From positions 1 through 50,203 of the forward strand of contig PCXY01000002.1 in the NCBI GenBank assembly GCA_002762785.1: a DNA stretch of 50,203 bases, written 5' to 3'. Positions 34,701-50,076 of the stretch are shown piece after piece. A program made the translations under genes and the position numbers. Every line of letters starts with the position of its first letter. Within the stretch, counting starts at the first letter, position 1. The notes under the pieces were generated by a model that did no database searches, had not been told where the DNA came from, and was given only the letters and a program-made list of their open reading frames with translations. Source of the DNA: Candidatus Woesearchaeota archaeon CG10_big_fil_rev_8_21_14_0_10_45_16 (GTDB lineage Archaea > Nanobdellota > Nanobdellia > Woesearchaeales > GW2011-AR9).

Positions 34701-37700
34701 TTATGTCACGATCAAAGCAACATCTTCTCTAAAAATCTCTTCGGTTCTTTTGCTTTGGGCACGGCGTGGCCGATCAAGACCCCTTCCGTCCCTAGCAACA
34801 ATGCTTGACCGACATCTGCTTTAGAATGAACTCCTGCTCCGCATAATACTCTGGTCTTCGGACTGATCCGTTTTACATTCTCTACAGCTCTGACGATAAT
34901 GCTAGGCTTGGCTGAGGTGACTGAGACATTGCCGCCGATGAGTTTCTTCGGTTCATAGGCTATGTAATCTGGCTGCAACTTAGCGATCTTTCTTACTTTG
35001 AGGATAGTGGAAGCGCAGACGATAGTGATCATTTTTTTCTTTTTGCATAAAGCGACGGTCTCTTTCAAGACGGAAAAAGGCAGTCTGTATTCTGAATGGT
35101 TTAAGATGACGCCTTTTACTCCGATCTCTTTTAGTTCTTGGATGGAAACATGACCAGTATACGCTCCCTGCACTACCGGATCGGTATGCTGGGCAAACAC
35201 CGGCAGCCGGATCCCTTTAACCACTTCTTTAGTCATAAGAAGAGACGGTGCGATAGCGATCTGATACTTATTCTTCCGCACTTTCGCTAGGTTTCTGGCT
35301 ACGGTGAGAGCTTTCGCTCCCATCGTTTCAGGATAGTTCTTGAAATTGATCAGGATCAATGGTCTCATCGTACTTTATATTTTATATTGATAAAATCTTT
35401 ATTCTTCCCTTTTTTAAGTTTGTTGAGCATCCTGAAGAGGTAACCGACGATAATCAGGATTACGATCAAAGGCAGTAAGAATAACAAGATGTTAAACACT
35501 ACTACGACCACGGCGATGATAAAGATCAACGCCAGCAGCATGATGATCCAGGCTTTCAATCCAGATGTTCTAACGATCATTCTTCTGATAATACCCTAAT
35601 ACTATAAAAATGATTCCTAAGATGAACGCCAGCAGGAAAATATTCCTGCTGAGCGACACGAAAAAGCCTATGGGGAAGGTCTGGATCAAGAAAGAATCGT
35701 ATGGAAACAGCCAGTTGCCTTGCGGGAAGAAAAGATGATGAAAGTTGGTAAAGAGGAAATCAAAAGAGGTCAGTGCTAACAGTAAGATCATGGAAACGAA
35801 AGCTACAGTACTGATACCTGAGTATCGGAGTAGTTTCTTAATCTGTCTTTTATCTTTTTTATAATAAGTGAAGATGGTCGTCCCTATCAACAATGATAGA
35901 TAAAAAACAATATCTGCCCACCTCATCACGTTCTTGACATCTTCTAAGTGTGATATTTCTTCTCCAGTGTATCCTTCAGCAAGTTCTGTTTTATCATGGA
36001 GGAAATCGACGGCATTCTGCTGGTCTGGACTGAGAGGTGTGAAGAACAGAGCTGTCTTGTAAGAGAATAATAGCAGGAATACCACTGCAAAGACGCAGAA
36101 GCTGATATTGATGAATTTCTTGTTCATGGACGAAAGAAATTGATTTAAAACTATAAAAGCATGTCGATTCAGAAAAATCCTTTACTTAAGGCAGGTTTAG
36201 TGTATTCCCATGCCTCTAATTTACCATCACCGTTCTTGTCTCTGTTCTGCTTACAAACTTTGACGTTGATTTTAGCCTTTGTGTCGCAGATAACATAATG
36301 ATCACCTTTTCCGATCGCTTTTGGATAGAAAACAGCTAGGGCGATGTTTGTGGGGTTACTATAATCTATCCCCTTAAATTTTGAGAAATATTTTTCAACA
36401 TATTTTAATTGTTCCGTTTGGCTCATTCTTGCAAGTTCTTCAATTGTTGTGTCAAGTCCTTTTGCCGTTTTTCTAGTAAATTGGATAAGCCCTGTAGCAC
36501 TACTTTTCTTATTCTTTATGTCTGTTTTATAAGTGCCGCCGGTTTCGTAGTACATTACAGAGAGAAGTGCCATGGTATGCATATTCAACCTGCCACACAC
36601 TTCTTCAACTCCCTCTAGAAAGCCGCTTTGAAACTTTCCTGCTTTAATCTGTTTTTGGAGCATCGGGTTATCATGATTGATTTTGGTATATGGGCCAGTG
36701 TAACGTGGTCCTGACTCCTCAACCCCACTACTAAAAAATCCAGCCGGCAGCTGGAAGTACGGCAAGGCGCCCTCCCCTATAGTCCAAGCGCCCCAGGCGA
36801 TCGCTCCAGCCTGTACAGCTAGGAGCGGAGCTTTTATGAAAGATCGGGTTCTACTATTTCCTATCTTTTCAGCCCAATTAAAGAGATATTGTTTCCCAGT
36901 CGTCACTAAAGGCATCAATTTGCTTCCATAAAATATTCTTGCGCCCCATGCTGCAGCCATAAATCCTTTCTGTAATGGTGATAAAGAATCGTTGTTCACT
37001 GCTTCGATACCGTAAGCGCCTCCAACGATGAAAGCTCCAGCATATGTAAAAGCGTCAACAGCTTTTTCCCAAGCATGCTTAGACCGATTAACAGTAAGAT
37101 TCTCTACCCATCTCCGAGGACTGATCCTAACTCCTAGCAGATCTTCTAAAGCTGTATGACCTACTAAAAAAGCAGTTCCGGCAGCTGCTATCTGCGTGCC
37201 AGCATTTATGGCCGCATTGATACTCTCAGAACCGCCCATCAGATATTCGATACAGATTGGCGCACCCACTGCGGCAGCACCAGCTACCGCTATCGTGCCT
37301 ACGTTCTTGAGCTTATCTTCTAGATCCATTTTACTCTTAGAATGAAGCTGATTTATAAATGTTTGGGGGTTGTGCCACTATCAAGTAGTGTAATTGTGGA
37401 TGCTGGTTATTTTTAGTGGATATCTTTGTCCTTGGCAGTAGATTGCTTTTGATCTAGGTTCAAATTGTTCAATGGTCGGGTCAACGATATATTCTCTGTT
37501 TTCTCTTGAGACTCTTGCTACGACATGATGCGAACCATCATTTAATCTTAAACTTAGAGGTGAAACACTATAGTTTGGCAGAAGTTCTTGTAGTCTTCTC
37601 ACAGCTGCATGACAAAGGCCAGCTCCATCAACTACTTCTGCTCTCAGGCTGTTCGGCCTAAAAACAACTTCTGTAGTGGTAATTTCACCTGTAAAAAGCA

Positions 37701-40700
37701 TCTCGGCCCTAATTTGTAGTACGGCATTAGATAATTCTTGTGGAACATCTCTTTTCATACATTCCATTTTTCTTCCGTTTTTATATAAATGTTTGCAGAA
37801 TTACTACTTTTTACTCACAACAGCTTCTTCAGTTCAGCTGAGATAAATTCACCGGAGGCTTTCCCGGCCAGCTCTTTCATGCATTTGCCCATCAAAGCGC
37901 CGAAGGGCGCTCCTGGATTCTGCTCTATAATCTTCTTGATCACGGCATGGATATCTTCCGTACCCAACTGGTCATATCTTTTCAGGTCAAAAGTACCTTT
38001 CACCATATCTATCAAGACATCCAAGACGATATCTTTATGGATTTTACCGTCTTCCAGATACTTAAACAGGTCTTTGAAATTCTCTTCTGTCAAAGTATCG
38101 CTATCAAGTCCGTATTTTCTTTTTATCTCCAATGGTGTGGAAGTCAACGTCTCGGCGATAAAAGCAGCTTTCTGTTTAGGATATCTTTTTACCAGCTCTT
38201 CAAACAGCATCACTTGATCGGATTTGGCTATGAACGTCGCCAGATCAGAACTTAATCCTAACTTCTGCTGATAGCGGCTGATCTTCTCTTCTAATAATTC
38301 AGGGATCTTCACATCTTTCTCTGGCACTATCAACGGCACATCAGTCTCTGGATACATCCTGGCTGCTCCCGGCATCGGCCGTAAATATGATGTCGTACCG
38401 TCAGCGTTAGCTTTCCGTACTTCTGGCGGCACGCCCATAAACAGTTCTCCCGCTCTCTCATGGACCGCTTCCAAAGCCAGCCTGGCTTTCTTTTCTTCAT
38501 CAGCCACCAATACAAAACCATCATCTCCACTACACTTCAACACCCTTCTGATAGCGGTCACATCTTCTTCTGTGATCCCATACTTCGGTAGTTCGTCAGA
38601 ATGGAAAATACCGCCGACCCCAGCTTTGATCTTAGCTCTTCCTGAGAACTCTGTGCCTAACCTATATCCTGGCTGCAACTCTCTTCCCAGCAGACCGGCA
38701 AAGCTTTTAAGTTTCAGGGCAAGAATCTTACCATTCTTTTCAAACGTATTTTTGATGATCTTGGAATCGGATCTTTCAAACACGGAACTGATGTCAATAA
38801 TGTTCAGCTTCTCTAACTTCCATTTCAACTCTTTCTTAAGCCGCAGCAGTTCAAATTGCCGTTTCGCTTCTAGCTCTACCAGTAACGGCAGCTGCCGCAG
38901 ATCCTGTGCTCCTTTAATCTCGATACGAGTGCCACCTTTGATAGAGACATTGACGTCTTGTCTGATCGTTCCCAGACCGCGTTTAACTCCTGGAAGAGAT
39001 CGCAACAGCATCCCGATCTTCCTAGCCGTTTCCTGGCATTGTTCAGGGCTTTTTATATCTGGATTAGTTCCGATCTCGATCAGCGGTACGCCTAACCTAT
39101 CTAACCTATACACTTTTTCCTCAGCTTTATCTGAGATGATCTTGCAGGAATCTTCCTCCAGCGAAACGTTGGCGATGCTAACTTTCCCTTCAGATGTTTC
39201 GACCAGCCCGTTCCTGGCCACTAATGCCGTCCTTTGAAAACCAGAGGTGTTGGAACCGTCGACGACGGTCTTCCTCATCACCTGGACTATCGGAGAAATG
39301 TCTGCTTTGATGGTCTTGCAAAACTGCAAAGCCGTGTATAATGCGGCCTGGTTAAGTTCGTGCGGCGGTTCCGAATCTGTTTCTACAAGACAGGTGGTAT
39401 CTTTATATCCCTCATAGATGAAAGTCCTATCTCGGAGCTGTTCCTGTAAAGCTGCTACATCCATCTCTCCTGACTCTCCGGCGGAGGCTCTTAGTTTCCT
39501 TTGTACCGTAAAATGAGGCTGGTCATCCCTGATTACAGTAGGGCAGTCACAGAACAGTTTCTTCCCGTCCAACTGTTGATGGATCTCGATACCGCATTTC
39601 AATCCTAGGTCTTTGATCGACATTATTGACTAAGAAAGGAATGGGATTTAAAAAACATGCGATTTGACATATAAAAAAGAAAGAAAAAAGAGGATTTACT
39701 CAGAAATACCGCCGACGTCTTCAGCTTCCAGGCTTTCAATACCTTCTTTTAGGTCATCGAGTTCTTCCTGGCTTACTTCTACATCAGCAGCTGGTTCTTC
39801 CATGGCTGCCTGGACCTCTTCCTGAACAGCGGGTTCTTCAGGGGAGTTTCCCTGAGCTTTCTGTCCGCCGCAGCTGATGATAAACATCGCTACGATCAGC
39901 AAACTTACTAGCATCAACATTTTCTTCATTCTTATTCACCTCGGATTATCATCAAATAAGCTTTCTGCAGATTCGCCTGCGCGCTTAAGAGATTGGTCTT
40001 AGCCACCCGCAGGTAATTGTTGCCTTCACCAAACTTGATCATAGGTGTTCCTGGCAGGACAACCTGGTCGTACGACTTCTCGGCCTTGTCCACGTTGTTT
40101 CTTGCTTCGTCAAGACTCTCATGGGCAGTGTCTAAAACAGTCAGAACATCTTCCCTATCGGTTGAGTCACGCAATCTTGCTTCCAGATCATCAGCTTTAT
40201 CTAACTGGGTGTTGCCGATGAAGACCATCACTTTTCCGGAATCTCTGGCTACATCAGTCAACAGTTCTCCGTACTTGCCGATCATCTTCAAGAACACTAA
40301 TCCGAGTTCCAGCTCATTATCAACACCATCGACATCAACCCGTAACCCGTCAACTTTTCCAAGATTGGTTTTGACGTCTTCTTTGATAGTGTCCCGCAGA
40401 TCTTCCGGGATGTCATTATTCTCATCCGCTTCCGCATCTTTCCACATCAGCCAGGCTTCAGCTTCATCCAGGACAGCATTCAGCAGATCTTTGCCAGTAT
40501 CGACGACAGCCTGCCGGTTTTCTTCCGATTTGTCAGCGGCAAAGGTGATCTTGGCATCCTGATGGATCTTCTGCTTCTCTTGACTGGTCATTTTCGCATC
40601 TTTCCAATCCTGTTTGGCATCAGCGGCAGAGGCACCGACGAAAGCGACTTGCAGCACTAAGATAGAAAGCAGTAACAAAGCGATTATCTTTCTCATTATA

Positions 40701-43700
40701 ACTCCTCCAACTATGTTTTGTAGTATCTGATCAGATAAACAATCTTTATATAATTTGTGATATTTCTCTTTTACATGGAAGATAAAGACTGGAAGAAGAA
40801 ACTGACGCCTGAACAATTTCGTGTCCTTAGGGAAAAAGGCACCGAACCAGCGTTCACCGGCAAGTTCTACAAGCATAAAGACAAAGGCATGTATGTCTGT
40901 GGTGGCTGCGGCGCCCAGCTGTTTAAGTCAGATGCTAAATTTGATTCCGGCACCGGCTGGCCCAGTTTTACCGATGCGCTTCCCGATGCGGTGGAATTGA
41001 AACCGGACAACAGCCACGGCATGAAACGGACGGAAGTTGTCTGTAAGAGATGCGGCGGCCACCTTGGTCACGTCTTCGACGACGGGCCGAAGCCAAAATG
41101 TAAAAGATTCTGTATCAATTCAGCAGCTCTGGGATTTAAGAAGTGATCAAACTTTCTTTCTTTTGTAAATTTTCGCAGGGTTAGGCCTATTCTTTAATCT
41201 CTTTATGATAATGATAGTCAAACCGCTTACGATCAGCACGTAATTAGTTATCATGAACCCTCGTGTGCCCCAGGAGATGCCGTCAAATACATAAGTGCTT
41301 AGAGGCCACAAAAAAGGGGTCGGTAAAAAATCTCTGGTGTGGGTAAAGACATCGACGATGATAGCTAAAGGCCAGGCCAGCATCTCGTAGATCCATTTTT
41401 TGTAGATCAAAAAGACAACTGTTAAAACAACGGTACAGACGATCAGGCTGTGGCTGATATTATAAAGCATATAAACCCAGTCGGGTATCTTTTCAAGCAT
41501 AGGCTTGCCAAAACCTTCCTGGAAGATCAAGCGATAGAAAAAATAAACTGCCCATGACAACGTGTCAGGCAGCAGGCCGAACAACACGGCCAGCCACGGC
41601 CTCTTCGTCCAGTGGAAGACGATGTAGGACCAAAAACCATGGGCGAAGTAATCCATGCCTTGGGGAATATCTTAGAAGTATTTAATGGTTACTTAACGAT
41701 CTTGATTATTTTCACTGGACAGTCCCGGGCTGCCAGTTCGTTCTTCTCCAATTCGACCTCGCTGATCTTCAACACGCAGATGCCTCTTTTTTCGGTAGAA
41801 CCGATCAGCTTTGATTTTCCATCCTCCTCCGAGATGCGCCACTGTTTGGGGGCATGTTCTACGCAGGAGTTGCAGCCGATACAGTTATCTCGATAATGGA
41901 TTATTTTTGGCATTTGTTATACTTGAAGATTCTGTTGTATATCTCTTCTACTAATTCTTTTGGAACACCTTTTTTTGATAATCTGTCAACAATTTCTTTT
42001 TCCCTTGAAAGATCTTCATGGGGTAAATTTAATCTTTTTTTATTATCAATAATCTCTTTTGCAACTTTGATTCTATTTTTAATCAATAAAATTATTTTCT
42101 CATCAAAAGCGTCAATCTCTTCTCTCAAAGAAATAATCTCATCTTTCATCTTTTCTCCAACACGAAGATCTTATCATTTGGCCGTACCTTCTCCTCAACT
42201 GGGATCGTAATGAGATTTCCTTTCTTGGCTGATACAACTCCTCTCTCGTCGACGAAAATGCTTTTAACGGTAGTTTCGATAACTCCGGTTGTCGGTCCGG
42301 TGATGATGATCTCTTCACCTACTTTTACTTCGCCAGTCTCTAATACAAACTGGGCTATCTTGGCTTCATTGTAATAATTCTCTGCTTTGCCGATATAAGA
42401 CTTCTCTTTCGTAGCTTTGGAACCGTAAACACCGCTCCATTCCCCCAACTGCTTCCCCAAGTAATACCCGCCATGCCAGAAACCACGGTTGAATACTGTC
42501 TCCAGCTTTTCGATCCAGATTCTCACTTTATCTTCAGTGTAAGTTCCAGCAAGATAGCTGTCAACAGCTTCCCGATAGGTTTTAACGACTGTGTAAACGT
42601 ATTCTGGGGATCTGCCCCGTCCTTCAATCTTAAGAACTTTTACTCCGGTATCCAATATCTTGTCGATAAAACCGATAGTGCACAGATCTTTTGGCGACAT
42701 GATATATTTATTATCTACTTTTAATTCATCACCTGTCTCTTCATCGATGACTCTGTACGCGCGGCGGCAGTTCTGCAAGCATGCTCCTCTGTTAGCTGAA
42801 GAATTGTAGGTAGCTAAGCTCATGTAACATTTTCCAGAGATGGCCACGCACAATGCTCCATGGACAAAGATCTCGATCTGCACCAGATTTCCTGATGGGC
42901 CTTTAATATTCTCAGCTGTGATCTGGTCTACTATACTTTTGATCTGCTGTATCGTCAATTCCCTGGCTAAGACGATAACGTCAGCGAACTGTGAATAAAA
43001 CTTGACCGATTCAAAATTACTGATGTTGGTCTGTGTTGACATATGCACTTCCAGACCGATGGAGCGGGCATACGATAACGCGGCGATGTCACAGCAGATA
43101 ACTGCAGTCAAGCCCGATTCTTTAGCGATGTCACAGATCTTTTTCATCAAAGTAATGTCGTGGTCATACATCACTGTGTTTAGAGTAAGATAGGTCTTGA
43201 GATTATTCTCACGGCTGATCCTTACGATCTCTCTCAGGTCATCGACAGTGAAATTATTTGCAGCTCTAGCTCTCATGTTGAGCTGTTCTATGCCGAAGTA
43301 CACGGAGTTTGCTCCTGCTTTGATCGCTGCCTGCAACGCTTCATACGATCCGGCCGGAGCCATTATCTCGATCATCTTTCTTATTTTTGAATATGTATTT
43401 TTAAATGCTATGGTCGTAATTATTAAAGCTATTTTTTCAGTAAAAAAGTCGGTATCTATGTTGCGTATAAAGAGTGAATTAGAACTGTTCTATAACTATT
43501 ACACTATTTGACCATATCTTCGATCTCTTTGGTCGTGGTAGCCTGTTCAGCTTTCTTGTCTTCACGATACTTGATGAACCGTGGGAACCGCAAGGCTAAT
43601 CCTAAAGCGTGGAACGGGCTTTTGGTGATCTCTGCCGCCAGGACCTCAACAACGATCTTGGGCTCGAACCAGACGTCCGGCTCCATCTCTTTTTTGACTA

Positions 43701-46700
43701 CAACCCGGGCTGGTTTCTTCTCAACTTTGTACTTATCTAATCTTTTTGGCAGTTCTTCCAGCATCTCATCGGTCATGCCTGTCCCTAATTTACAGACGGA
43801 TTCAAACTGGTCTTTCTTCTTGTTGTAGGCTGCGCATAATAATGCTCCATACGTCCCGCTTCTTCTTCCTTTGCCGTACAGGCCGCCTATAACGACCAGA
43901 TCAAACGTATCGCTCAGCTCGCCGACATATTCTTTCTTCCATTTGATCCAGTTCCAGCCCCTAGTACCTGCCTGATATTCACCCTGTAAGTTCTTGACCA
44001 TGATCCCTTCATCACCATCTTTTAGCATGGCTTTGAAGAACGTGTTGATCTCTCCTAAATCGTCGGTGATGATCTGATCAGCCAGGACAACGTGCTTACT
44101 TTTCTTGACCATCTTCTTCAGCATAGCCGTCCTTTTCTCATACGCTTCATCGATATAGGATTTACCATCCAGGTACAATAAGTCAAATAGTTTTATCTGC
44201 ACCGGGATCTTCTTCACGTATTCTGCAACGTCGTGCTTTCGCCGTCTTTGCATCAACACCTGGAACGGCTGCAGTTTTCCGTTTTCATCGATGGCTACTA
44301 CTTCTCCCTCTATGACATATTCTTTTCCTGAAACCTGCTTCTCTAAATATTGCACAAGATCCGGGAACTGGTCGGTAACACTATCTAACCGTCGTGAAAA
44401 TAAGCTGATATTCCCCTTCTTATCCCGATGCGCCTGGATGCGTTCTCCATCATACTTCCCTTCACAGGCTATTTTGCCCGGCATCTTCTTCTGGATCTCT
44501 TCCCATTCTTTGACCCTTTGGGCTAGCATCATCTTGATCGGCCGGCCGACGTGAACATCGATCTTCTCCAATCCTTTCAATCCTTTGGCAGCTAACGTTT
44601 CCGCGATCACGCCGACATCAGGGCAGATGTTATAAGCTCTTTCCAGCAGTTCTTTATTCTTCTTCTCGCCGGTATAGGCGATAGATAATGAATCGATGAC
44701 AGTCATGTCGCCGACACCCATCCGCAAGGTGCCAAGGACGATGCGGCAGATATATTTCGCTCCTTCCGGTGAGGTCTTCTGCAACAACGAAAGCAGGATG
44801 TTGGCTTTCTGATCCTGTGAACCGCTGCCAGTAGTCTCAGCGATCTTATGCAGTTTTTCAAACAACTCATGGATGGTCAGTTTTCCTAATGGTACTAATG
44901 TTTGCGGTTTTTTCTGCAACACTTGCGCTGCCGTCAAGCCGACATCACCGGTCTTTTGCATGATCTCTTTTACTTTCTGCTCGCTGACAGCCCCCGTCTT
45001 GGCGATCGCTTTCAACACCGATTTTTCCGCCATCCCCAGAACCACACTTTCATATTCCGAAGCGATCTGACCTAATGTAAGATATGAGATCAACGCGAGG
45101 TCCTCTTTCGGCACCGTCTTGAAGAATTCGCTAAGAATCTCCCTCATGGTGTTGCCTGAAGAGATCTTCTCCAGCTGTTCATAGACGTCTACCAGTTTCT
45201 GAAAATCCATGGTTCTTCTTAATCAAAAGATGATATATAAATCCTTTGCCTTAGGCAGTACCACTTACAAGTACTCTTATTGCAGAATCTTTAAATACCT
45301 CCTGCCAGCGATACGACCTATGAGGGTGGGCACGGTAATCTTAGTTTCTATTGTTGTCTTATTAGCACTCTCTTTAGCTGCTTTGTCGTTCGGCGGGCCT
45401 TTCCAGGCTAAGGAACAAGCTTCTCCTGGTAACTGGGTTGCGGAAGAGCAGATCAGGGTCTATCAAGATAAAGTCGTCCTCGACATCCCTAACGCTCTCT
45501 GGGCGGAGTTTACCAACAGTAATTCCATGGACCCTTTTCTTGATGAAGATTCTCATGCCATCGAGATATCTCCTAGTGATCCGGATTCCATCAACATCGG
45601 CGACGTTATCTCTTACGAATCTGGCAGTGATGTCATCATCCACCGTGTTGTTGATAAAGGGGTAGATGCCGAAGGTGTTTATTACATCGTCAAAGGCGAC
45701 AACAACAGTTTCAGTGATCCGCAGAAAGTCCGTTTCGACCAGATCCACGGTGTGTTGGTAGCGATAATCTATTAAAGATGATCTGGATGTTATTACCATG
45801 ACTTATCAAGAAAACATAACTAAAGCCTGGCAGTATGCTGATCTCGCCCGCGCATCTTCTGTTCCGATAGTGTTTAACATCATGGCTATCGGCTTCTATC
45901 AGATCGCTGATGATCTTCGTCCCAATCGTAAAAATAGGGTCGCTCTCTTGTCTGCGATGCGTCTTAGTTATCTCTTGCTGGAACAATTTCAGGATTTTCA
46001 CCATCCTTCACTAAATCTCTCTGGCAGGGCTCGAGATACATACCATGATGCTCATCGAATGTTTCACCAGTTGCATGATGATGCAGATTTCGGAGAATTA
46101 CAAAAGGGAGAATTACAAAAAGCTCAGGCAATAGTTTCTATTCTTCACATTGAACGTGATTTCAGAAAAAGATATGGTCCGTCAAGGATACCTCTCGATA
46201 TTTCGGTTCTTCTTGCAGATGCTAGACAGATATTTGAAAACCAAAATTTTGACCAAAACCTGAATTCATTAGAAACCCTTTTAAGCGGCGCTTCATAACT
46301 AAAAATATGTTTGATCTATCACAGATACAGAAACTTTCAGAAAAATTTCAGCAGAACCAGCCGTTCCCCCACCTCCTTCTCCACGATCTTCTTGATAAAG
46401 AGGAAGTTTCTTCCCTGTTGAAAGCTCTTCAGAAAGAGGAGTTCCAACTGAAAGATTCCGACTTGTTCACGTTTCTACAGACAGATGACCTGCAGAGCAG
46501 TTCCGACAAAGCCGTCCGGAAGTTCTGCCAGTTCCTGTCGAAGACCGTCGCTCCGCTTCTGGAGAAGATCACTTCGGTAGAGCTCACCGGCAAATTGGAC
46601 CTCTCTGGAACGTTATACAAAAATACTCATCATCTTTTACCGCATGACGACAAGCTTGAGGGACGGAAGGTCGCTTTTATCTACTATCTCTCGTCGTTGG

Positions 46701-49700
46701 AAAAGAAAGATGGGGGAGCCTTGGCTTTATATTCGGCAAAGGACGGCAAGCCCCTCAAGATCGCTAAGCGTATCCAACCGCAATTTAACACGTTCATCAT
46801 CTTTCAGGTCCTGCCTGAATCGTTCCATGAAGTGGAGGAAGTCATCGTAAATAAAGAAAGGCTGGCCGTCAGCGGGTGGTTCCTGTGATCAATGAGTTCT
46901 ACTTAGAGAACCTGGAAACTGTCAAAAGGACGTTCCAGGAAGAAGGCCAGGTGGTGCTGTTCGACTTCTTCACAAAAGATTTCTTTAGCCTGCTGAAGAA
47001 GATAGCGGAGAAGAAACCTCGGCCGGAGAAAGACCCTTTGTTACATTCTTTCTCTACTGTTTCCGTAGATCTTCCAGAACTGCCTTTCCTAAGATCCCTG
47101 TTCAAAAAGCAGCCTGATTTCCGTTCTTACCGCTTTGGCTGGAAAGATTATACCCTTCTTCATGATCTGGATATGCAGAAACCTGGCATCGATATCATCA
47201 TAGATCTGGCGGAAGACTGGCAGGAAAAATGGGGTGGTTCCGTCTATTATGTGGACGGTACTGGCAATTTCACTAAGATGCCGATCAAAGCCAATACCCT
47301 CATCTTGGTCAAAAGAACATCTGGAAATAACCGTTTTATCAAGTACGTAAACCATCTGGCTGGAACCCGTAAAAGAAGCCTCCTGATCGGTAGCCTATAG
47401 AAAACTTTATAAAAAGACCATATCCTTCGTAGCGCAATGAAAAGAAGTTCCCGACGTTGGAAGAAAAAAGGCCAGATGCGCTGGAAGTGGCAAAGGAAGA
47501 AGATGAAGAAAGCCAAGCGCAGAAGAAGGCTTCAGGCTAGTTAGGGTTCTTGAAAGGGGCTTCCTGTTATGATCCGTTTCCTACGTATTGATTTTCTAGC
47601 TCTTTTTTTGATAATTTTTGATAATACTAGATCTCTAAAAATGTCTCAAAACAAAGAATTCACGCTTTCCGCAATATTGTTGATATAAACTTTAGCTGGT
47701 TCTCTCTGCAGATACTCTGTCCTTAACGGCAGCAGGACGATCCGCATTTCCTCGCTAGGCTCAGCAAGATCTTGGTCATGCCTTGAATAATAATTGTTAT
47801 AAACTTTGTCTAGTGCATGAAACGTGTGTCCGGCGATCGCTTCTAAAGTCTCATCGGAAACTGGACTGCCATACGCCAGCTCGGCCAGTTCTGGCAGTGA
47901 ATACTTACTATTGACGAGAACAAACTTACATCCAGCATCTCCAACGACTTCTTCCAATGTTCCTTTATTTTCGTCAGCATCGCCGTCAAGATCGATGACG
48001 TTCGGATACGTCTGGTAGGCTGATCCGATGCAGTCGGGGGAGGTTTTTATCTCTTTGATGCCTGCATATAAAGTCAAACCTACGAGCGCGGTTAATGTTC
48101 CCAATGCTATCTTGAATATTTTAGTCATCTTATCATCCCTGCCTACATTCTTATCGTTCGTTTGGTAAAATCTGTTGATATAGTCAGACGAAGGTCTTGT
48201 TTCATTGAGCGCCGCACAATCAATCCACATTATGAGCGCACTCAGTGTTTCAAATATCTTGCTTACCCTATTCACACTTATACCCTCCTAATCTTTTCTC
48301 TAGAGTTCCGATAGTGATCTCGGCTTTCTTTTTTAGTTCTCCTTCTACACCACTATTGATGACTTTCTGGTACTGCACGATTCCTTTGCACCAATCATTC
48401 TGTTCCTTACTGTTGAACAACGGTTTCCCGGCATCATACAACTTCTGGGCCTTAGCCGTGAGATCATCTGCATCCGCGCCGCTTCTCTGAGGAGCTTTGC
48501 TCTCTTTTTTGCTCTTTTCCTTCGGTCTGAACGAACCGTAACGCTGTCCGTCTTTCAATGGTCTAACTCTGCCGTCCAGGTCTCTGGCGGGTAGGCTTGA
48601 CCAGTGACCATTTAAATAATCATAATCATAAAATTTGTCCTGAGCGTTTCCACTTTCATCGACGGGGAAAAGATATCCTGCATTGACATTCCGTCTATTA
48701 CCATTTTCATCTTCAACTTGAATCCAAAAATGAGCATGAGCAACTCGTCGGCAGCCCTTTGATCCTGGATTATATAACTTGCTTTTCTCATTCGCAATAC
48801 CTGTACAATCGACCCGGGCGATCTTATCTCCTTTCTTGACGTTATATCCTTGTTCGATCTCGTCGGGGATACCGCCGATGTGTAGATAGAACGTCTTCAC
48901 TCCATATCCTAACACTTTTCCATGGTCGATGCTGACCAGGTTTCCCCAATCTCGCTTGTTGAAATTTCTTCCCAAAACTTCGATTTCTCCGTCGGCAAAA
49001 GCCACGACATCTCCACCGTAATCATAAAAATCGTTGCCAGCATGTTTTCTGGAACCACCGCCCCTATCTGCCCCAAACTCGTATGAGGTAACGCCAGTTC
49101 GCAGCGAATTAGCTCGATTTTTTTTACTTGTCCCCGGCACCGGAAACGTATAATCCATGGCAAGAGCGATGTCCATGAAGATCTCTTCCCGTTCTTCCTC
49201 GGAGATCTCTTCCAGATCTTTAACCTCATATTTTACTGGTTCTGGAATTTTATCTTCTTCTGTCGTATCAAAGAAAGTCAATTGCGGATCGCTGACAGCT
49301 TCTAATGCTGCTACTCCGGCTGTCTTCTGTTCGTCTTTACCAGAGCAAGCAGACATCCCTGCGACTAGAGCAGCCAACCCCAGCCATCGTCTAAACTGTA
49401 TCATCTTCTTTAAACTAAGTCTCTTTTTTAAAAATCTTTCCATTAGAATTACTAATGAGTGGTGATTTAACCCTCCCCGTCACGACTAAATCCCTCTTAT
49501 TCATCACCGATACATTTATAAACAGGTCGCATTCCCCACAGAGAACATGTCTTTCAGACGTCAAAGTCTTTCAGACCTAATATCTATGTGTGCTCAATTA
49601 ATCTTGAGTGCGAATGAGGTGATCCAAATAAAATTTGGACGATATCTTGACAATTCCAATAATTAGTAGCTTGCGACCAATAATAAAAGGATAGTAACAG

Positions 49701-50036
49701 AATTCTAAATTTTTAGAGTTAATTCCCGTTGATCCTGCGGGAGATTGCTGCTATGGGAGTTCGACTAAGCCATGCAAGTCAGAGGGTTCTTCGGAACACA
49801 GGCTGAATGCTCAGTAACACGTCAATAATCTGCCCTTAGGTTCGGGATACCCTTGGGAAACTGAGGTTAAAACCGGATAGAGAATCGATACTGGAATGTT
49901 CTTTTCTTGAAAAGCGATGCCTGAGGATGAGTTGGCGGCTGATTAGGTAGTTGGTGGTGTAAAGGACCACCAAGCCTACGATCAGTACGGGCCGTGAGAG
50001 CGGGAGCCCGGAGAGGGGTACTGAGACACTGACCCC

Positions 50037-50076
<40 letters not shown>
